The position numbers and the translations under genes were made by a program. A DNA stretch of 64,000 bases from Clostridium intestinale DSM 6191 (GTDB taxonomy: Bacteria > Bacillota > Clostridia > Clostridiales > Clostridiaceae). Of this stretch, positions 51,934 to 60,596 are shown piece by piece. Within the stretch, counting starts at the first letter, position 1, and every line of letters starts with the position of its first letter. The stretch is from the NCBI RefSeq assembly GCF_900130055.1, contig NZ_FQXU01000017.1, forward strand, positions 1 through 64,000, given 5' to 3'. The notes beneath the pieces are model-generated. The model ran no database searches. It was not told the DNA's origin and saw nothing but the letters and a program-made list of their open reading frames with translations.

Positions 51934-54387
51934 ATGAAAAGATTTATTAAACATCACATAGTTTTACTATTAATTTTTCTTTGCTCCTTCTTACTTACTA
52001 TATGTACTCAAGCTCAACCTAACATTGATAGTAACGATGTACAACTGGTTCTTGATTCTTTAAATACAACAACTGTGCCAAGAAATTTACGTAAAACTTC
52101 TGATATCTCTTATCTGTCCAGTAATAAATCATTAAACCTTACTGGATTAGCTTCGTTAAATATCTCAGGAAGCCAACAATTTTCTGAGCAAAACCTACCA
52201 TTAATGCTAGATTATTTAGACACATCCCTTCCTATAACTATAGTAGATTTAAGACAAGAATCTCATGGTTTTATAAATGGATATCCTGTTAGCTGGGCTA
52301 ATTTAAAAAATGATGCAAACAAAGACTTAAATAAAGAAGAAGTTATATTAAAGGAAAGTAATCAACTAGAAAATATAGAGTTAAATTCAACTATTGCTTT
52401 TCAAAAACCTACTACAAAATCACTTAATGTAACTAAAGTTGAAAATGAAGATGCACTAGTTAGTTCGAAGAACGTATCTTACATGAGAATACCCGTTACA
52501 GATGGCAAAATCCCTTCAGATTATATGGTTGACTACACAGTAGATTTTTTTAAAAATATTAATAAAAACTCTTGGCTTCACTTTCATTGTAAAGCTGGTG
52601 AAGGAAGAACAACCACCTTTATGATTATGTATGACATGTTTAAAAATGCAAAAAATGTTTCCAGCTCTGATATAATAAACCGTCAATTGTCTTTAGCCAA
52701 GTTCAATACTAATGTTATCAATAGTTTTCATAATCCTGAAAGAGATAGGTTTATGCTGAATTTTTATGAGTACTGTAAAACCAATAATGATAGCTTTAAT
52801 TCAAAATGGAGTGACTTTATAAAAACTATTTCTTTTAGTCACTCTATTAAAACTTACTCTAAAAATACACTAAACTCAAACTACATAAAGAACTCTGAGA
52901 TTCCTAAGCTTTTATATGTTATTTCTTTAGATAAATTGTCCCCTAGCGAAAAAACTATGATTGCCTCTCTTCAAGGGTTAGTCAACAATAAATCTTCTTC
53001 TCAAATATACACTTTAAATTCTAATGAGCCAGATTATCAAATCTGGCTAGATGACTTGAAAAGTAATTATAATGTTAACTACGAAATTATTTCTGACCCT
53101 TGGATATTAGTAGATAAATTTAAAAAGTATGTAGATGGTTATATATTGTTTAGTTATAAAAACCCTAAAGACCCCTCAATAAATAACGCCTGCTCTCTTG
53201 CAGCATTAAAAAATTCTATAGTCATTAATGAAGATATTGAAAATGAAGTAAATCTACACGGAATTACTAATCTAATTGGTGATTGTAGAAACACTGATAA
53301 CACCTGGGCATATGATAACTTGTGGGATAAAGGCTTAAACCATTCTCTTTTAATTCAATTATCACCTGACAAAGATTCTGCCTTAAGAGATTATGCTATA
53401 CTTTCCAAAGCTTTAGTTTTCTATGAAGAAGATGTTACTAATACTACTCTAATGGATAAAATATTATCTAATGCTAATAAAAATTCCACCTGTTTAGGTT
53501 GGGGACCAGATGAATTTATTAATGTAAGTACTGCTTCAAAATATGGAGTGAGTATTGTAGCTTCGGACTGGTCATATAACTTAAGCGTACTTAGTGCTTT
53601 TAAATCAACTCCTATAAACCAAAAATCTTCCCCAGAGTTTTTAGAAGAAAAAAATGTCCATTACGTTACCTTTGTAATGTCTGATGGTGATAATCAGCAG
53701 TGGATTCTTGGAAACAACTATAGCTCTAAAGACTGGTATGGATCAAGTTTGAGAGGTTCTTTCAATATGGGTTGGTCCATTACTCCTTCTATATATTATT
53801 TAGCCCCAACTGTTCTTAATATGTATTATAAAAGTGCAAACTCAAGCAATTATAATGATTATTTTATCGTTTCTCCTTCTGGAAATGGATATATGTATCC
53901 TAGTAAATTTGATACAAAAAGTTTAATTCCTTATATAGATGAATTAAATAATTACATGGATAATGTGAATCAGAAATATGTATCAATAATCGATGATTCC
54001 TCATTTTACGATACTGAACTTTGGAACAAGTTTACTTATAAAGATAATATTCAAGGGTTATTTTATTTAGATTATCATAAACATGATAACTATCAAGGAA
54101 AGATTTTGTGGTCTAATAATAAACCTATAGTATCTTGTAGAGATATACTTTGGAAAAACCTAGAGGAAGAGGATGACTTAATTGAAAAAATTAATTATAT
54201 GGTTAATACTTTAGGTCAAACAAACATCTCCACTCCCGAAAGTTATACCTTTGTTTATGTCCATGCATGGAGTAAAAACTTAGAAGATGTTGAAAAAGTA
54301 ATTAATAAATTGAATGAAAATCCTAAAATAAGGGTAGTCACTCCCAAAAGCTTTATGGAATTAATTAAGCATAACGTCCTCCATTAA
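51934..54387 (+). CDS. Secreted fusion of cysteine-phytase-like phosphatase and GxGYxYP domain
   Basis: Protein of 817 residues. A signal peptide or anchor covers residues 1-27. Residues about 45-300 match PhyA-type cysteine phytases: LNISGS, IVDLRQESHGFINGYPVSW, general-acid Asp190 and the P-loop HCKAGEGRT with catalytic Cys219 and Arg225. Residues about 320-815 form a GxGYxYP region with the name-giving GNGYMYP at 650-656 and SDGDNQQW before it. The first part should remove phosphate from inositol phosphates or phosphoproteins; the second is a putative glycoside-hydrolase-like domain of unknown activity. Monocistronic, own terminator. Confidence 0.85.
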   Translation: MKRFIKHHIVLLLIFLCSFLLTICTQAQPNIDSNDVQLVLDSLNTTTVPRNLRKTSDISYLSSNKSLNLTGLASLNISGSQQFSEQNLPLMLDYLDTSLPITIVDLRQESHGFINGYPVSWANLKNDANKDLNKEEVILKESNQLENIELNSTIAFQKPTTKSLNVTKVENEDALVSSKNVSYMRIPVTDGKIPSDYMVDYTVDFFKNINKNSWLHFHCKAGEGRTTTFMIMYDMFKNAKNVSSSDIINRQLSLAKFNTNVINSFHNPERDRFMLNFYEYCKTNNDSFNSKWSDFIKTISFSHSIKTYSKNTLNSNYIKNSEIPKLLYVISLDKLSPSEKTMIASLQGLVNNKSSSQIYTLNSNEPDYQIWLDDLKSNYNVNYEIISDPWILVDKFKKYVDGYILFSYKNPKDPSINNACSLAALKNSIVINEDIENEVNLHGITNLIGDCRNTDNTWAYDNLWDKGLNHSLLIQLSPDKDSALRDYAILSKALVFYEEDVTNTTLMDKILSNANKNSTCLGWGPDEFINVSTASKYGVSIVASDWSYNLSVLSAFKSTPINQKSSPEFLEEKNVHYVTFVMSDGDNQQWILGNNYSSKDWYGSSLRGSFNMGWSITPSIYYLAPTVLNMYYKSANSSNYNDYFIVSPSGNGYMYPSKFDTKSLIPYIDELNNYMDNVNQKYVSIIDDSSFYDTELWNKFTYKDNIQGLFYLDYHKHDNYQGKILWSNNKPIVSCRDILWKNLEEEDDLIEKINYMVNTLGQTNISTPESYTFVYVHAWSKNLEDVEKVINKLNENPKIRVVTPKSFMELIKHNVLH

Positions 54388-54492
54388 TCTTCAGCATTTA
54401 TATTTTATTTTAATGGTAACGTCATCCATTTATTCACATATAATATATTAAAACTAAAGTTTATAATAAAAATACCATCTCCTCTAATGCTT

Positions 54493-54525
54493 AGAACCCC
54501 TATACTATTGTATAGAGGTTCTTTT
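54493..54525 (+). terminator. Terminator of the phytase-fusion gene
   Basis: Stem AGAACCcCTATAC / GTATAGaGGTTCT, loop TATT, then TTTT on the plus strand. Confidence 0.78.
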
Positions 54526-54550
54526 AGTTTTCTGTCTTCTTTAATGCTTT

Positions 54551-55075
54551 TTATTTAATATAGTATATATAGTTTTCTTTTCTAACCGCAGGATTAGGCA
54601 GTTCACAGTCTGGATAACCAAGAATACAAGCTCCAACTCCACTATACTCCCCATCAACTCCCCATTTTTTTAACAAAGCTTTTCCTTCTTCTGATTCAAA
54701 TGTCTCATAAACACGGTTAATCCAACAAGAACCTATATTTAGTGAATGTGCAGCATTCATCATATTACCCATGCACAAACTTCCATCTTTTATATTATTT
54801 TTATTGTTTTTATCCCCTAGTACAAGAACAACAGTAGGAGCTCCATAAAAAGGCTTGCTCTTAGGATTTGGGCTAAAGCTTGCATTTAACTTTTCTAACT
54901 CTTCAATAGTCTCTTTATCTTGAACTGCAATTAGTATGGCACTTTGCTTTCCCATAGAACTTGGAGCATAGCTACCTGCTTTAAGAATTATATCTAACTC
55001 TTCACTTGAAATCTGTTCAGATTTGTATTTTCTTATACTTCTTCTTTCTAGTAAATCTTTAATTGTTTGATTCAT
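54551..55075 (-). CDS. Nitroreductase family protein
   Basis: Nitroreductase-fold protein of 174 residues: DLLERRSIRKYKSEQIS at the start, AGSYAPSSMGKQSAI, and SLNIGSCWINRVYETF. FMN-dependent reductase with unknown substrate. Second gene after the DinB-like protein, 12 bases apart, probably co-transcribed. Confidence 0.86.
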   Translation of the reverse strand: MNQTIKDLLERRSIRKYKSEQISSEELDIILKAGSYAPSSMGKQSAILIAVQDKETIEELEKLNASFSPNPKSKPFYGAPTVVLVLGDKNNKNNIKDGSLCMGNMMNAAHSLNIGSCWINRVYETFESEEGKALLKKWGVDGEYSGVGACILGYPDCELPNPAVRKENYIYYIK

Positions 55076-55087
55076 GTTAATCCTCCT

Positions 55088-55768
55088 TTATCTTTTAGAA
55101 ATGCTTTTTCTTTTGGCACTTAAAGATTCGTTTATATGTACCATATTATGTCTTGTTGCTGGCATTAATATGATACCCGCCACATTTTTTCTTCCCCAGA
55201 AATCTATGAGCCAATTTGAAGCTTCCACATCTAGAACCGCTCCTTCATCTATAATCCTTTGTAATTTTTCTTTATCGAACTTTCTTTTCATATCTTCATT
55301 GCTTAAGTTTCCTATGATTGTCCTTGTTTTTTTACCTACAGCTATTCTATAGTTTTTTAGCTCTTGTATATTTATATTTTTGCTAAATTCTAATATCTCT
55401 TCAGAACTTAAAGCATTTCCAGTGTCAATAATTTCAGTATTTATTTTTTCTTTCCAATTTCCAGAATTAAATACTTGCTCATCTCCTGCAACTAATAAAT
55501 TCATTGTTATGTCTTCAATTCTGCTAGAGTGCCATATTCCATATGCTATAGTACGTCCTTTTTCATTAATTGAAGTTCTAAATATTTCATCCTCTAAGTC
55601 TTCTAAAAGTTCATCTTCAAAAGTTTTCTCATCAGTTTCTGATACATAAGATGAGTGTACCATAGAATGTACCATCCTAGCTAAAGCCTTACTTTCCTCA
55701 ACTTTATCTTTTTTTAGAATTATTTCCCTCAATTCTTTTAAATGTTTATTCCAAGTTTTAAAATCCAT
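55088..55768 (-). CDS. DinB-like four-helix protein
   Basis: Protein of 226 residues. RTIAYGIWHSSRIEDITMNLLVAGDEQVF and FWGRKNVAGIILMPATRHNMVHINE (read in parts) match a DinB-superfamily subgroup. Histidines at W-H-S, M-V-H and R-H-N positions suggest a metal site typical of that fold. Substrates include thiols such as bacillithiol in relatives; for this subgroup the function is unknown. First gene of a two-gene unit with a nitroreductase. Confidence 0.7.
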   Translation of the reverse strand: MDFKTWNKHLKELREIILKKDKVEESKALARMVHSMVHSSYVSETDEKTFEDELLEDLEDEIFRTSINEKGRTIAYGIWHSSRIEDITMNLLVAGDEQVFNSGNWKEKINTEIIDTGNALSSEEILEFSKNINIQELKNYRIAVGKKTRTIIGNLSNEDMKRKFDKEKLQRIIDEGAVLDVEASNWLIDFWGRKNVAGIILMPATRHNMVHINESLSAKRKSISKR

Positions 55769-55840
55769 ACTAAACCCCCTCTTTTACTTATTTAATTATC
55801 CTAATTATACCACATTCCAATTTATTCATATTAAATAAAG

Positions 55841-55881
55841 AAAAAATATCCTAAAATTCAGTTCTGAGTTTTAGGATATTT
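55841..55881 (-). terminator. Terminator of the secreted-paralogue pair
   Basis: Long stem AAATATCCTAAAA / TTTTAGGATATTT with a U-run on the minus strand, 12 bases after the stop of the second paralogue. Confidence 0.8.
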
Positions 55882-55892
55882 CTATTTAGTGA

Positions 55893-56234
55893 CTAATTTG
55901 TTTGGGTTTGTTTTGGTGTAATTGTTACTTCTCCTTTACCTGTTACCACAAGTAAATATTCTGGTTTCATAGGGATTGTATCTATTTTAGTTGAATTAGG
56001 GTCAAGTTCTATATGTTGAATCGGAATATATTCCTTATCAAAAATTAGTACAAGAACTGGGTCAGTTTTTGAAATGTTATTTACTGAGTATATGTTGCCT
56101 TCTGAAATATTAAAATCAGCTAAATTATATATTCCTTCTTTATAACTTGCTTCAACTGCAAATACAGTCTTTGAAGGATTTGTCTTAAAAAATAGACATA
56201 AAAAAATTAAAAATAAAACGATACACTTCTTCAT
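55893..56234 (-). CDS. Secreted hypothetical protein (paralogue 2)
   Basis: Protein of 113 residues with signal peptide (MKKCIVLFLIFLCLFF, cleavage near VFAVEA). The mature part is about 85 residues, beta-rich, with YKEGIYNLADFNIS, a run of strands and LLVVTGKGEVTITPK. It is a clear paralogue of the product encoded 12 bases upstream. No known family recognised. It lies downstream of an orphan sigma factor. Confidence 0.72.
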   Translation of the reverse strand: MKKCIVLFLIFLCLFFKTNPSKTVFAVEASYKEGIYNLADFNISEGNIYSVNNISKTDPVLVLIFDKEYIPIQHIELDPNSTKIDTIPMKPEYLLVVTGKGEVTITPKQTQTN

Positions 56235-56246
56235 TGTATTACTCCT

Positions 56247-56576
56247 TTATTCTTTAGGACTTAGATATACCTGCCCTTTGCCAACAACCAAAATAGTATA
56301 ACTAGATTTTAATGGTACTGTATCAAGCTTTTGTATAGTTGGCAAAAGACGTATAGATTCTACTATAACTAAATTTTCATCCAATATATATAAGTACATT
56401 TTATCTGCTGTTGAAACGTTTTGAATAGTGAATACACCAGACTTTGATATATTAAGATCTGATAAAGTATAAATCCCTTGTTTAAATACATTACTAACTG
56501 CAAAAGCAGATTTGCTTGTAACTATATTAAAAGATAAACATAAAATAATTAGAAATACCTTAATAAATCTTCTCAT
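56247..56576 (-). CDS. Secreted hypothetical protein (paralogue 1)
   Basis: Protein of 109 residues, signal peptide (MRRFIKVFLIILCLSF.., cleavage near AFAVSN), then FKQGIYTLSDLNIS and ILVVGKGQVYLSPK, aligning along its length with the paralogue at 55893. Tandem duplication is evident. Separated from the sigma factor gene by a strong terminator, so the pair has its own promoter within about 50 bases; a role of the neighbouring sigma factor is a hypothesis. Confidence 0.72.
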   Translation of the reverse strand: MRRFIKVFLIILCLSFNIVTSKSAFAVSNVFKQGIYTLSDLNISKSGVFTIQNVSTADKMYLYILDENLVIVESIRLLPTIQKLDTVPLKSSYTILVVGKGQVYLSPKE

Positions 56577-56628
56577 TTTTCACACACCTTTCGTTTTTAT
56601 TTTACGTATTAAATATAATAATATTCAT

Positions 56629-56667
56629 AAAAAGAGATAGCTATAAAATCCATAGCTATCTCTCTTT
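56629..56667 (-). terminator. Terminator of the sigma factor gene
   Basis: Perfect stem AGAGATAGCTAT / ATAGCTATCTCT with U-run on the minus strand. Confidence 0.82.
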
Positions 56668-56675
56668 TACCTTAC

Positions 56676-57275
56676 TCAAATTTCTGTATAACCTTCTTCT
56701 TGTAATAGAACTTTTAATTTATAAAGAGTCTTATCTCTATATCTTATTGCGTGCATATAAGGAACATTTTTATAATCTGAATAGGCTTTTACTGTTTTAT
56801 CTTTGAAGAATATAAAATCTATTAACTCTGATTCTTCTTCAGTTAATCTTTTTAAAACTATTTCTAAAGCTTTATAAATATCTTTTTTATAAATTTTATC
56901 TTCAATAGAATCAATTTTATTTGATAAGGTTCTTACAAATATATCATCCATGATTAAGCTTTGATGACCATTAGTTTTCGCCAAGGTTCCAACATTTCTA
57001 CCTATATCTTCGAGACAATTCCTTATGACTTTTTCTGCATAAGCAGTGAAAGTTTTTTCTCCTAATCTATACTTATCAACAGATCTAATTACTTTAAATA
57101 GGCATTGATTTATTATTTCATCTACTTCATATTCCTTGATTGTATTTTTTCTTACATATTGGTTAGTCAAGTTTTTTGCCATATCATAGTATTCCTCAGC
57201 TAATATATTTTTAGCTTCTTTGTCTCCAGATTTACAACGGCATACAAGATCATCAATATAAATATAACGATCCAT
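56676..57275 (-). CDS. Sigma-70 family RNA polymerase sigma factor (orphan)
   Basis: Sigma-factor-like protein of 199 residues. Region 2 helices are recognisable (DKEAKNILAEEYYDMAKNLTNQYVRK, NQCLFKVIRSVDKYRLGEKTFTAYAEKVIRNCLEDIGR read in parts); region 4 is weaker (LTEEESELIDFIFFKDKTVKAYSDYKNV). It resembles small clostridial sigma factors such as the TcdR/UviA group, without clear identity. No anti-sigma gene is adjacent. A short ORF overlaps its start (57253-57318), which may couple translation. Neighbours on the same strand are two secreted paralogues. Confidence 0.8.
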   Translation of the reverse strand: MDRYIYIDDLVCRCKSGDKEAKNILAEEYYDMAKNLTNQYVRKNTIKEYEVDEIINQCLFKVIRSVDKYRLGEKTFTAYAEKVIRNCLEDIGRNVGTLAKTNGHQSLIMDDIFVRTLSNKIDSIEDKIYKKDIYKALEIVLKRLTEEESELIDFIFFKDKTVKAYSDYKNVPYMHAIRYRDKTLYKLKVLLQEEGYTEI

Positions 57276-57318
57276 AACTTAATATCTCTTTGTTTGTTTT
57301 TTTTATAATTAGAATCAT
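57253..57318 (-). CDS. Possible 21-codon leader ORF overlapping the sigma factor start
   Basis: ATG at 57318 after AAGGAG with ideal six-base spacing, encoding a 21-residue peptide (MILIIKKTNKEILSYGSLYL plus one residue) that ends inside the sigma factor gene. The sigma gene has only a weak ribosome site (AAGAGAT), so ribosomes finishing here may feed it. Could equally be chance. Confidence 0.4.
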   Translation of the reverse strand: MILIIKKTNKEILSYGSLYLY

Positions 57319-57414
57319 ATTTTTCTCCTTAAATATAAGAATTAATACATTTTTCTCTGTATAATTCTATATATATGCAAAAACCTACAATGTTGCGTGG
57401 TAAATATAGGTAAA

Positions 57415-57456
57415 TAAAAAATGTAGTGATTCCTAAACTAGGCCATCACTACATTT
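57415..57456 (-). terminator. Terminator of the DUF1659 gene
   Basis: Stem AAATGTAGTGAT / ATCACTACATTT with T-run on the minus strand. Confidence 0.78.
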
Positions 57457-57481
57457 CAAGCTTTTTGCTTTTTATAAATTT

Positions 57482-57703
57482 TTAAATATTTATTAATTCA
57501 TGAGTGGTTTCTTTAGAAATGCTATATATCTGAGTTCCTAAAGCTCTTCCTATTTTATCTCCTACAGCATATAAGTCCTCATATGAAGAATCTGGATTAA
57601 TATTTCTAAAAACTAAGTTTCTAAAAATATCCTTTCCTTCCTTATCTAGTCCAGCTTTATATTTAACTATTAAATATAAAGACGTCTCTATAGCTTCAAC
57701 CAT
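57482..57703 (-). CDS. DUF1659 protein
   Basis: Small protein of 73 residues. YLIVKYKAGLDKEGKDIFRNLVFRNINPDSSYEDLYAVGDKIG (read in parts) matches the DUF1659 pattern of a central charged strand followed by ED-LY-V. In Bacillus and Clostridium such genes often stand with DUF2922 and YvrJ-type small proteins; neither is found here. Function unknown. It is followed by its own terminator, then the sigma factor gene on the same strand. Confidence 0.75.
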   Translation of the reverse strand: MVEAIETSLYLIVKYKAGLDKEGKDIFRNLVFRNINPDSSYEDLYAVGDKIGRALGTQIYSISKETTHELINI

Positions 57704-57793
57704 GATTATTCCCCCCTTAATTATAATACTTTCTATATAATCAAGTACGGAGTTTATAATCTTTTTACCATATCTTTTCTATATATAATGCAA

Positions 57794-58306
57794 TTATTCT
57801 ATAATCTTATAATAAATAACTGTGTCATGTAACCCACCTTCAGTAGATTCTGCATATTTAGGTATTCTTCCTGCTTCAATATAACCCTTAGATTTATATA
57901 ATAAATTAGAAACTTCACCTGCTCTTGTATCTAATATTATAAGGCTTCTTTTTTCTTCAACTGCTCTTTTTTCTGCCGCTTCCATAAGAGCTTTTCCAAC
58001 TCCCCTTCTTCTAGAATTAGGCTGTACTAAAAGTTTAGCTATTTCTGCTCTATGTTTTCCATTCTGCTTCATGCATAAATGTAGCTGTATAGTTCCAATT
58101 ATCCTTCCATCAACTTTTACAACAAAAAGTATAACTCCATCATGTAAAACCTTGCTCCAAAACTCTTTTGCATCCTCTAAACTTAATGGCGCTAAAAATC
58201 CAACTGAAGCTCCTGAATTAACTACATCCATTAATAATAATGAAAGTTCTTCTAGAGTTTCACTTGTAAGTTCTTTTATTTCTATTATTTCAAAATTGTT
58301 ATTCAT
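57794..58306 (-). CDS. GNAT-family N-acetyltransferase
   Basis: Acetyltransferase of about 170 residues. The acetyl-CoA-binding loop is LLVQPNSRRRGVGKALMEAAEKRA and the C-terminus has LLYKSKGYIEAGRIPKYA, like PhnO/pat-type enzymes. The ATG at 58306 follows GAAGTG with good spacing; the GTG at 58315 is in the site. Monocistronic. Substrate unknown. Confidence 0.85.
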   Translation of the reverse strand: MNNNFEIIEIKELTSETLEELSLLLMDVVNSGASVGFLAPLSLEDAKEFWSKVLHDGVILFVVKVDGRIIGTIQLHLCMKQNGKHRAEIAKLLVQPNSRRRGVGKALMEAAEKRAVEEKRSLIILDTRAGEVSNLLYKSKGYIEAGRIPKYAESTEGGLHDTVIYYKIIE

Positions 58307-58366
58307 AATATTCACTTCTCTTTCTAATATATTTCAAATCACTTTTATTAATATTCTAGCATATAC

Positions 58367-58401
58367 AAAAATAAGGTTGAAGTTATAAACCTCAACCTTA
58401 T
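58367..58401 (-). terminator. Terminator of the NlpC/P60 gene
   Basis: Stem ATAAGGTTGA / TCAACCTTAT followed by a U-run on the minus strand. Confidence 0.75.
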
Positions 58402-58451
58402 CAGCTTTAACAGTTTTGAATCTCATTCCAAAACCACATTATTCATTTTTA

Positions 58452-59660
58452 TTACATTACTCTTCTTGCAGCGTAGAAGGACCAAATATTAGATACCTTA
58501 ACTACATCTCCAGTTTGAGGGGAATGAATCATTTGTCCGTTACCTACATATATACCTACATGTCCAGGACTTGTAAATACTAAGTCTCCTACTTGAAGGT
58601 TAGAGTAGCTTACTGGTACACCATCATTAACTTGAGTAAATGTTGTTCTTGATAGAGATACACCAACTTGTCTAAATACATATTGTGTAAATCCAGAGCA
58701 GTCAAACACGTTAGGACCTGTAGCTCCATAAACATATGTAGCTCCTAATTTACTATATGCAACTGAAAGTAATGATGATCCTGATACATTACCATTTCCA
58801 CCTCTACTCATAGTAGGTGCTGTTTTTTGTGAAACTAGGCTTTTAGCTTTTTCTATTAAGTCAACTAGTTCATTATCAACAGTAGAGCTTTTAACACTCT
58901 TTCTTAATGCTCTTAGAGTAGTTATAGCATTGTTTAAATCATCAACTGTACTACTTGAATTATTTACTATGTTAGCAAATGGTCTATATAAGTTTCTTTC
59001 AGTAGTAGCTAAATCACCAGCTATTTTATCATATTCTACTTTAGCTTGATCAACATACACTTGTTGTTCTGCTTTTTTAACATTTAGCTCGTCTAGTTTT
59101 ACTTTATTATCTTTATTTAAGTCTTCAAGTTCTTGAATCTTAGTTTTAAGTGTTGCAATATGATCATCATATTCTTTTTGCTTAGCTTCAAGCTCGTCTA
59201 TAATTTGTTTATCTAAACTCATTATCTTACCAACTGCTTGAGCTTTAGATATGAAGTCTCCTAAGCTGTTAGCGCTTAATAGAACTCCTATATAGCTTTC
59301 TTGTCCACCTGACTTGTATAGAGCTCTCATTCTAGTTCCAAAAGCCTCTTCTTTTTCTGCCAATTCTTTTTTACTTTTTTCAATGTCTTTTTTAGTATTA
59401 TCGATTTCTCTATTTGTATTACTAATTTTAGTATTATTGTCGTTTAATGCGATTGCTATTGGTTGTATTTGTGCATCCAATTCATCAACTTTGTTTTTTA
59501 ATTCAGCATATTTGCTTTTAGCTATATCAGCCTTTTCACTTTTTGCATTAATCTCTTGTTGCTGTTCTTGCGTTATAGGCTCTGCCCACGCTTGTGTTCC
59601 TATTCCTAATATTAATGATGTCGTAATTAAACCAGATATTACTCTCTTTTTCATTTTCAT
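58452..59660 (-). CDS. Secreted NlpC/P60 peptidoglycan endopeptidase (CwlO-like)
   Basis: Protein of 402 residues. Signal peptide (residues 1-26, cleavage near AWAEPI), a long coiled coil (about 30-230) as in CwlO/RipA-type hydrolases, a linker, and a C-terminal NlpC/P60 domain (about 295-402) with catalytic Cys in NVFDCSGFT, His in SPGHVGIYVG and the third polar residue in MIHSPQ. It cuts peptide cross-links during growth; the coiled coil probably keeps it inactive until regulated by a partner. Promoter at 59722-59750, terminator behind. Confidence 0.93.
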   Translation of the reverse strand: MKMKKRVISGLITTSLILGIGTQAWAEPITQEQQQEINAKSEKADIAKSKYAELKNKVDELDAQIQPIAIALNDNNTKISNTNREIDNTKKDIEKSKKELAEKEEAFGTRMRALYKSGGQESYIGVLLSANSLGDFISKAQAVGKIMSLDKQIIDELEAKQKEYDDHIATLKTKIQELEDLNKDNKVKLDELNVKKAEQQVYVDQAKVEYDKIAGDLATTERNLYRPFANIVNNSSSTVDDLNNAITTLRALRKSVKSSTVDNELVDLIEKAKSLVSQKTAPTMSRGGNGNVSGSSLLSVAYSKLGATYVYGATGPNVFDCSGFTQYVFRQVGVSLSRTTFTQVNDGVPVSYSNLQVGDLVFTSPGHVGIYVGNGQMIHSPQTGDVVKVSNIWSFYAARRVM

Positions 59661-59721
59661 ACCAGCATTACTATCTTAATAAGTAACACTTTCCCCTTTC
59701 GATTATCAGTAAACTAATATC

Positions 59722-59750
59722 ATAATAACACTTGTCCCTATAATAGCCAA
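59722..59750 (-). promoter_or_regulatory. Promoter of the NlpC/P60 gene
   Basis: -35 TTGGCT (59745-59750), 17 bases, -10 TATTAT (59722-59727), 61 bases upstream of the start codon. Confidence 0.5.
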
Positions 59751-59930
59751 TGTCAAATCGTTCCATTAATAATCCTTTACAATTTCTTAAAAATGCCACC
59801 ACTCCTTATATACTGCGAAAGTTGGCGGATGTAATTCTTACATTTTTCTTAATATTTTATAAATATTAATTTTTTGTGAACAAGCTTATTTGTTTATTAA
59901 TAAATTTATCTGAATAACGGGGTACCCTTT

Positions 59931-60545
59931 CTATTTTTCTAGAATAATAATTCTGTACATACCACCTAAAATGCTTTTCTTTTCTTCTTGTACTTTTAAG
60001 TTCACATTCTCTATTATCTTAGAAAACTTTCTATTTATATCTGTACCTAATGATTTAGTTATTCTATTTAATAATAATCTCATAATATTAGGACTTTTTT
60101 CATCTTCAATAAATTTATCAAATATAGCAATTTTCCCTCCTGGTTTTAAAACTCTATAAGCTTCCTTTAAGGCCTTATTCCCATCAGGTATTACTGATAA
60201 AATTAGATTTAATACCACATAATCAAAGTGATTTTGCTCAAACTCTAGGTTTTGACCATCCATATTAATTATGTTAGCTTTTTCTAATCCTAATTCATCT
60301 ACTTTTTTCCTAGCTATATCGAGCATTTCATTAGTAATGTCTACACCAGTCACATTAATTCCTTTTGGTATAAATCTTAAATCCTCACCTGTTCCAATTC
60401 CTACAAATAATATATTATCCTCCTCCTTCAAATTAAGCATTGATATCTCAGCTTTTCTTTGTTTACTGATATATTTACTTCCAAATAATAAATCATACAG
60501 CCCCACCCATCTCTTATATATCTTAATGTTATCTATGTTATTCAT
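59931..60545 (-). CDS. Class I SAM-dependent methyltransferase
   Basis: Methyltransferase of 204 residues with the SAM-binding motif I, ILFVGIGTGEDLRF, followed by VTGVDITNEMLDIARKK and VLKPGGKIAIFDKF (UbiE/phospholipid type). The ribosome site AGGAGG sits directly after the U-tract of the cadA terminator (60557-60590), so the gene may be read through at low level from the cadCA operon. Substrate unknown. Confidence 0.84.
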   Translation of the reverse strand: MNNIDNIKIYKRWVGLYDLLFGSKYISKQRKAEISMLNLKEEDNILFVGIGTGEDLRFIPKGINVTGVDITNEMLDIARKKVDELGLEKANIINMDGQNLEFEQNHFDYVVLNLILSVIPDGNKALKEAYRVLKPGGKIAIFDKFIEDEKSPNIMRLLLNRITKSLGTDINRKFSKIIENVNLKVQEEKKSILGGMYRIIILEK

Positions 60546-60556
60546 GTATACCTCCT

Positions 60557-60590
60557 AAAAAATGCAGCCACTATTTAAATGACTGCATTT
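60557..60590 (-). terminator. Terminator of cadA, abutting the methyltransferase ribosome site
   Basis: Stem AAATGCAG / CTGCATTT with a U-run on the minus strand; the U-run ends at the AGGAGG of the next gene. Confidence 0.72.
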
Positions 60591-60596
60591 ATATAA

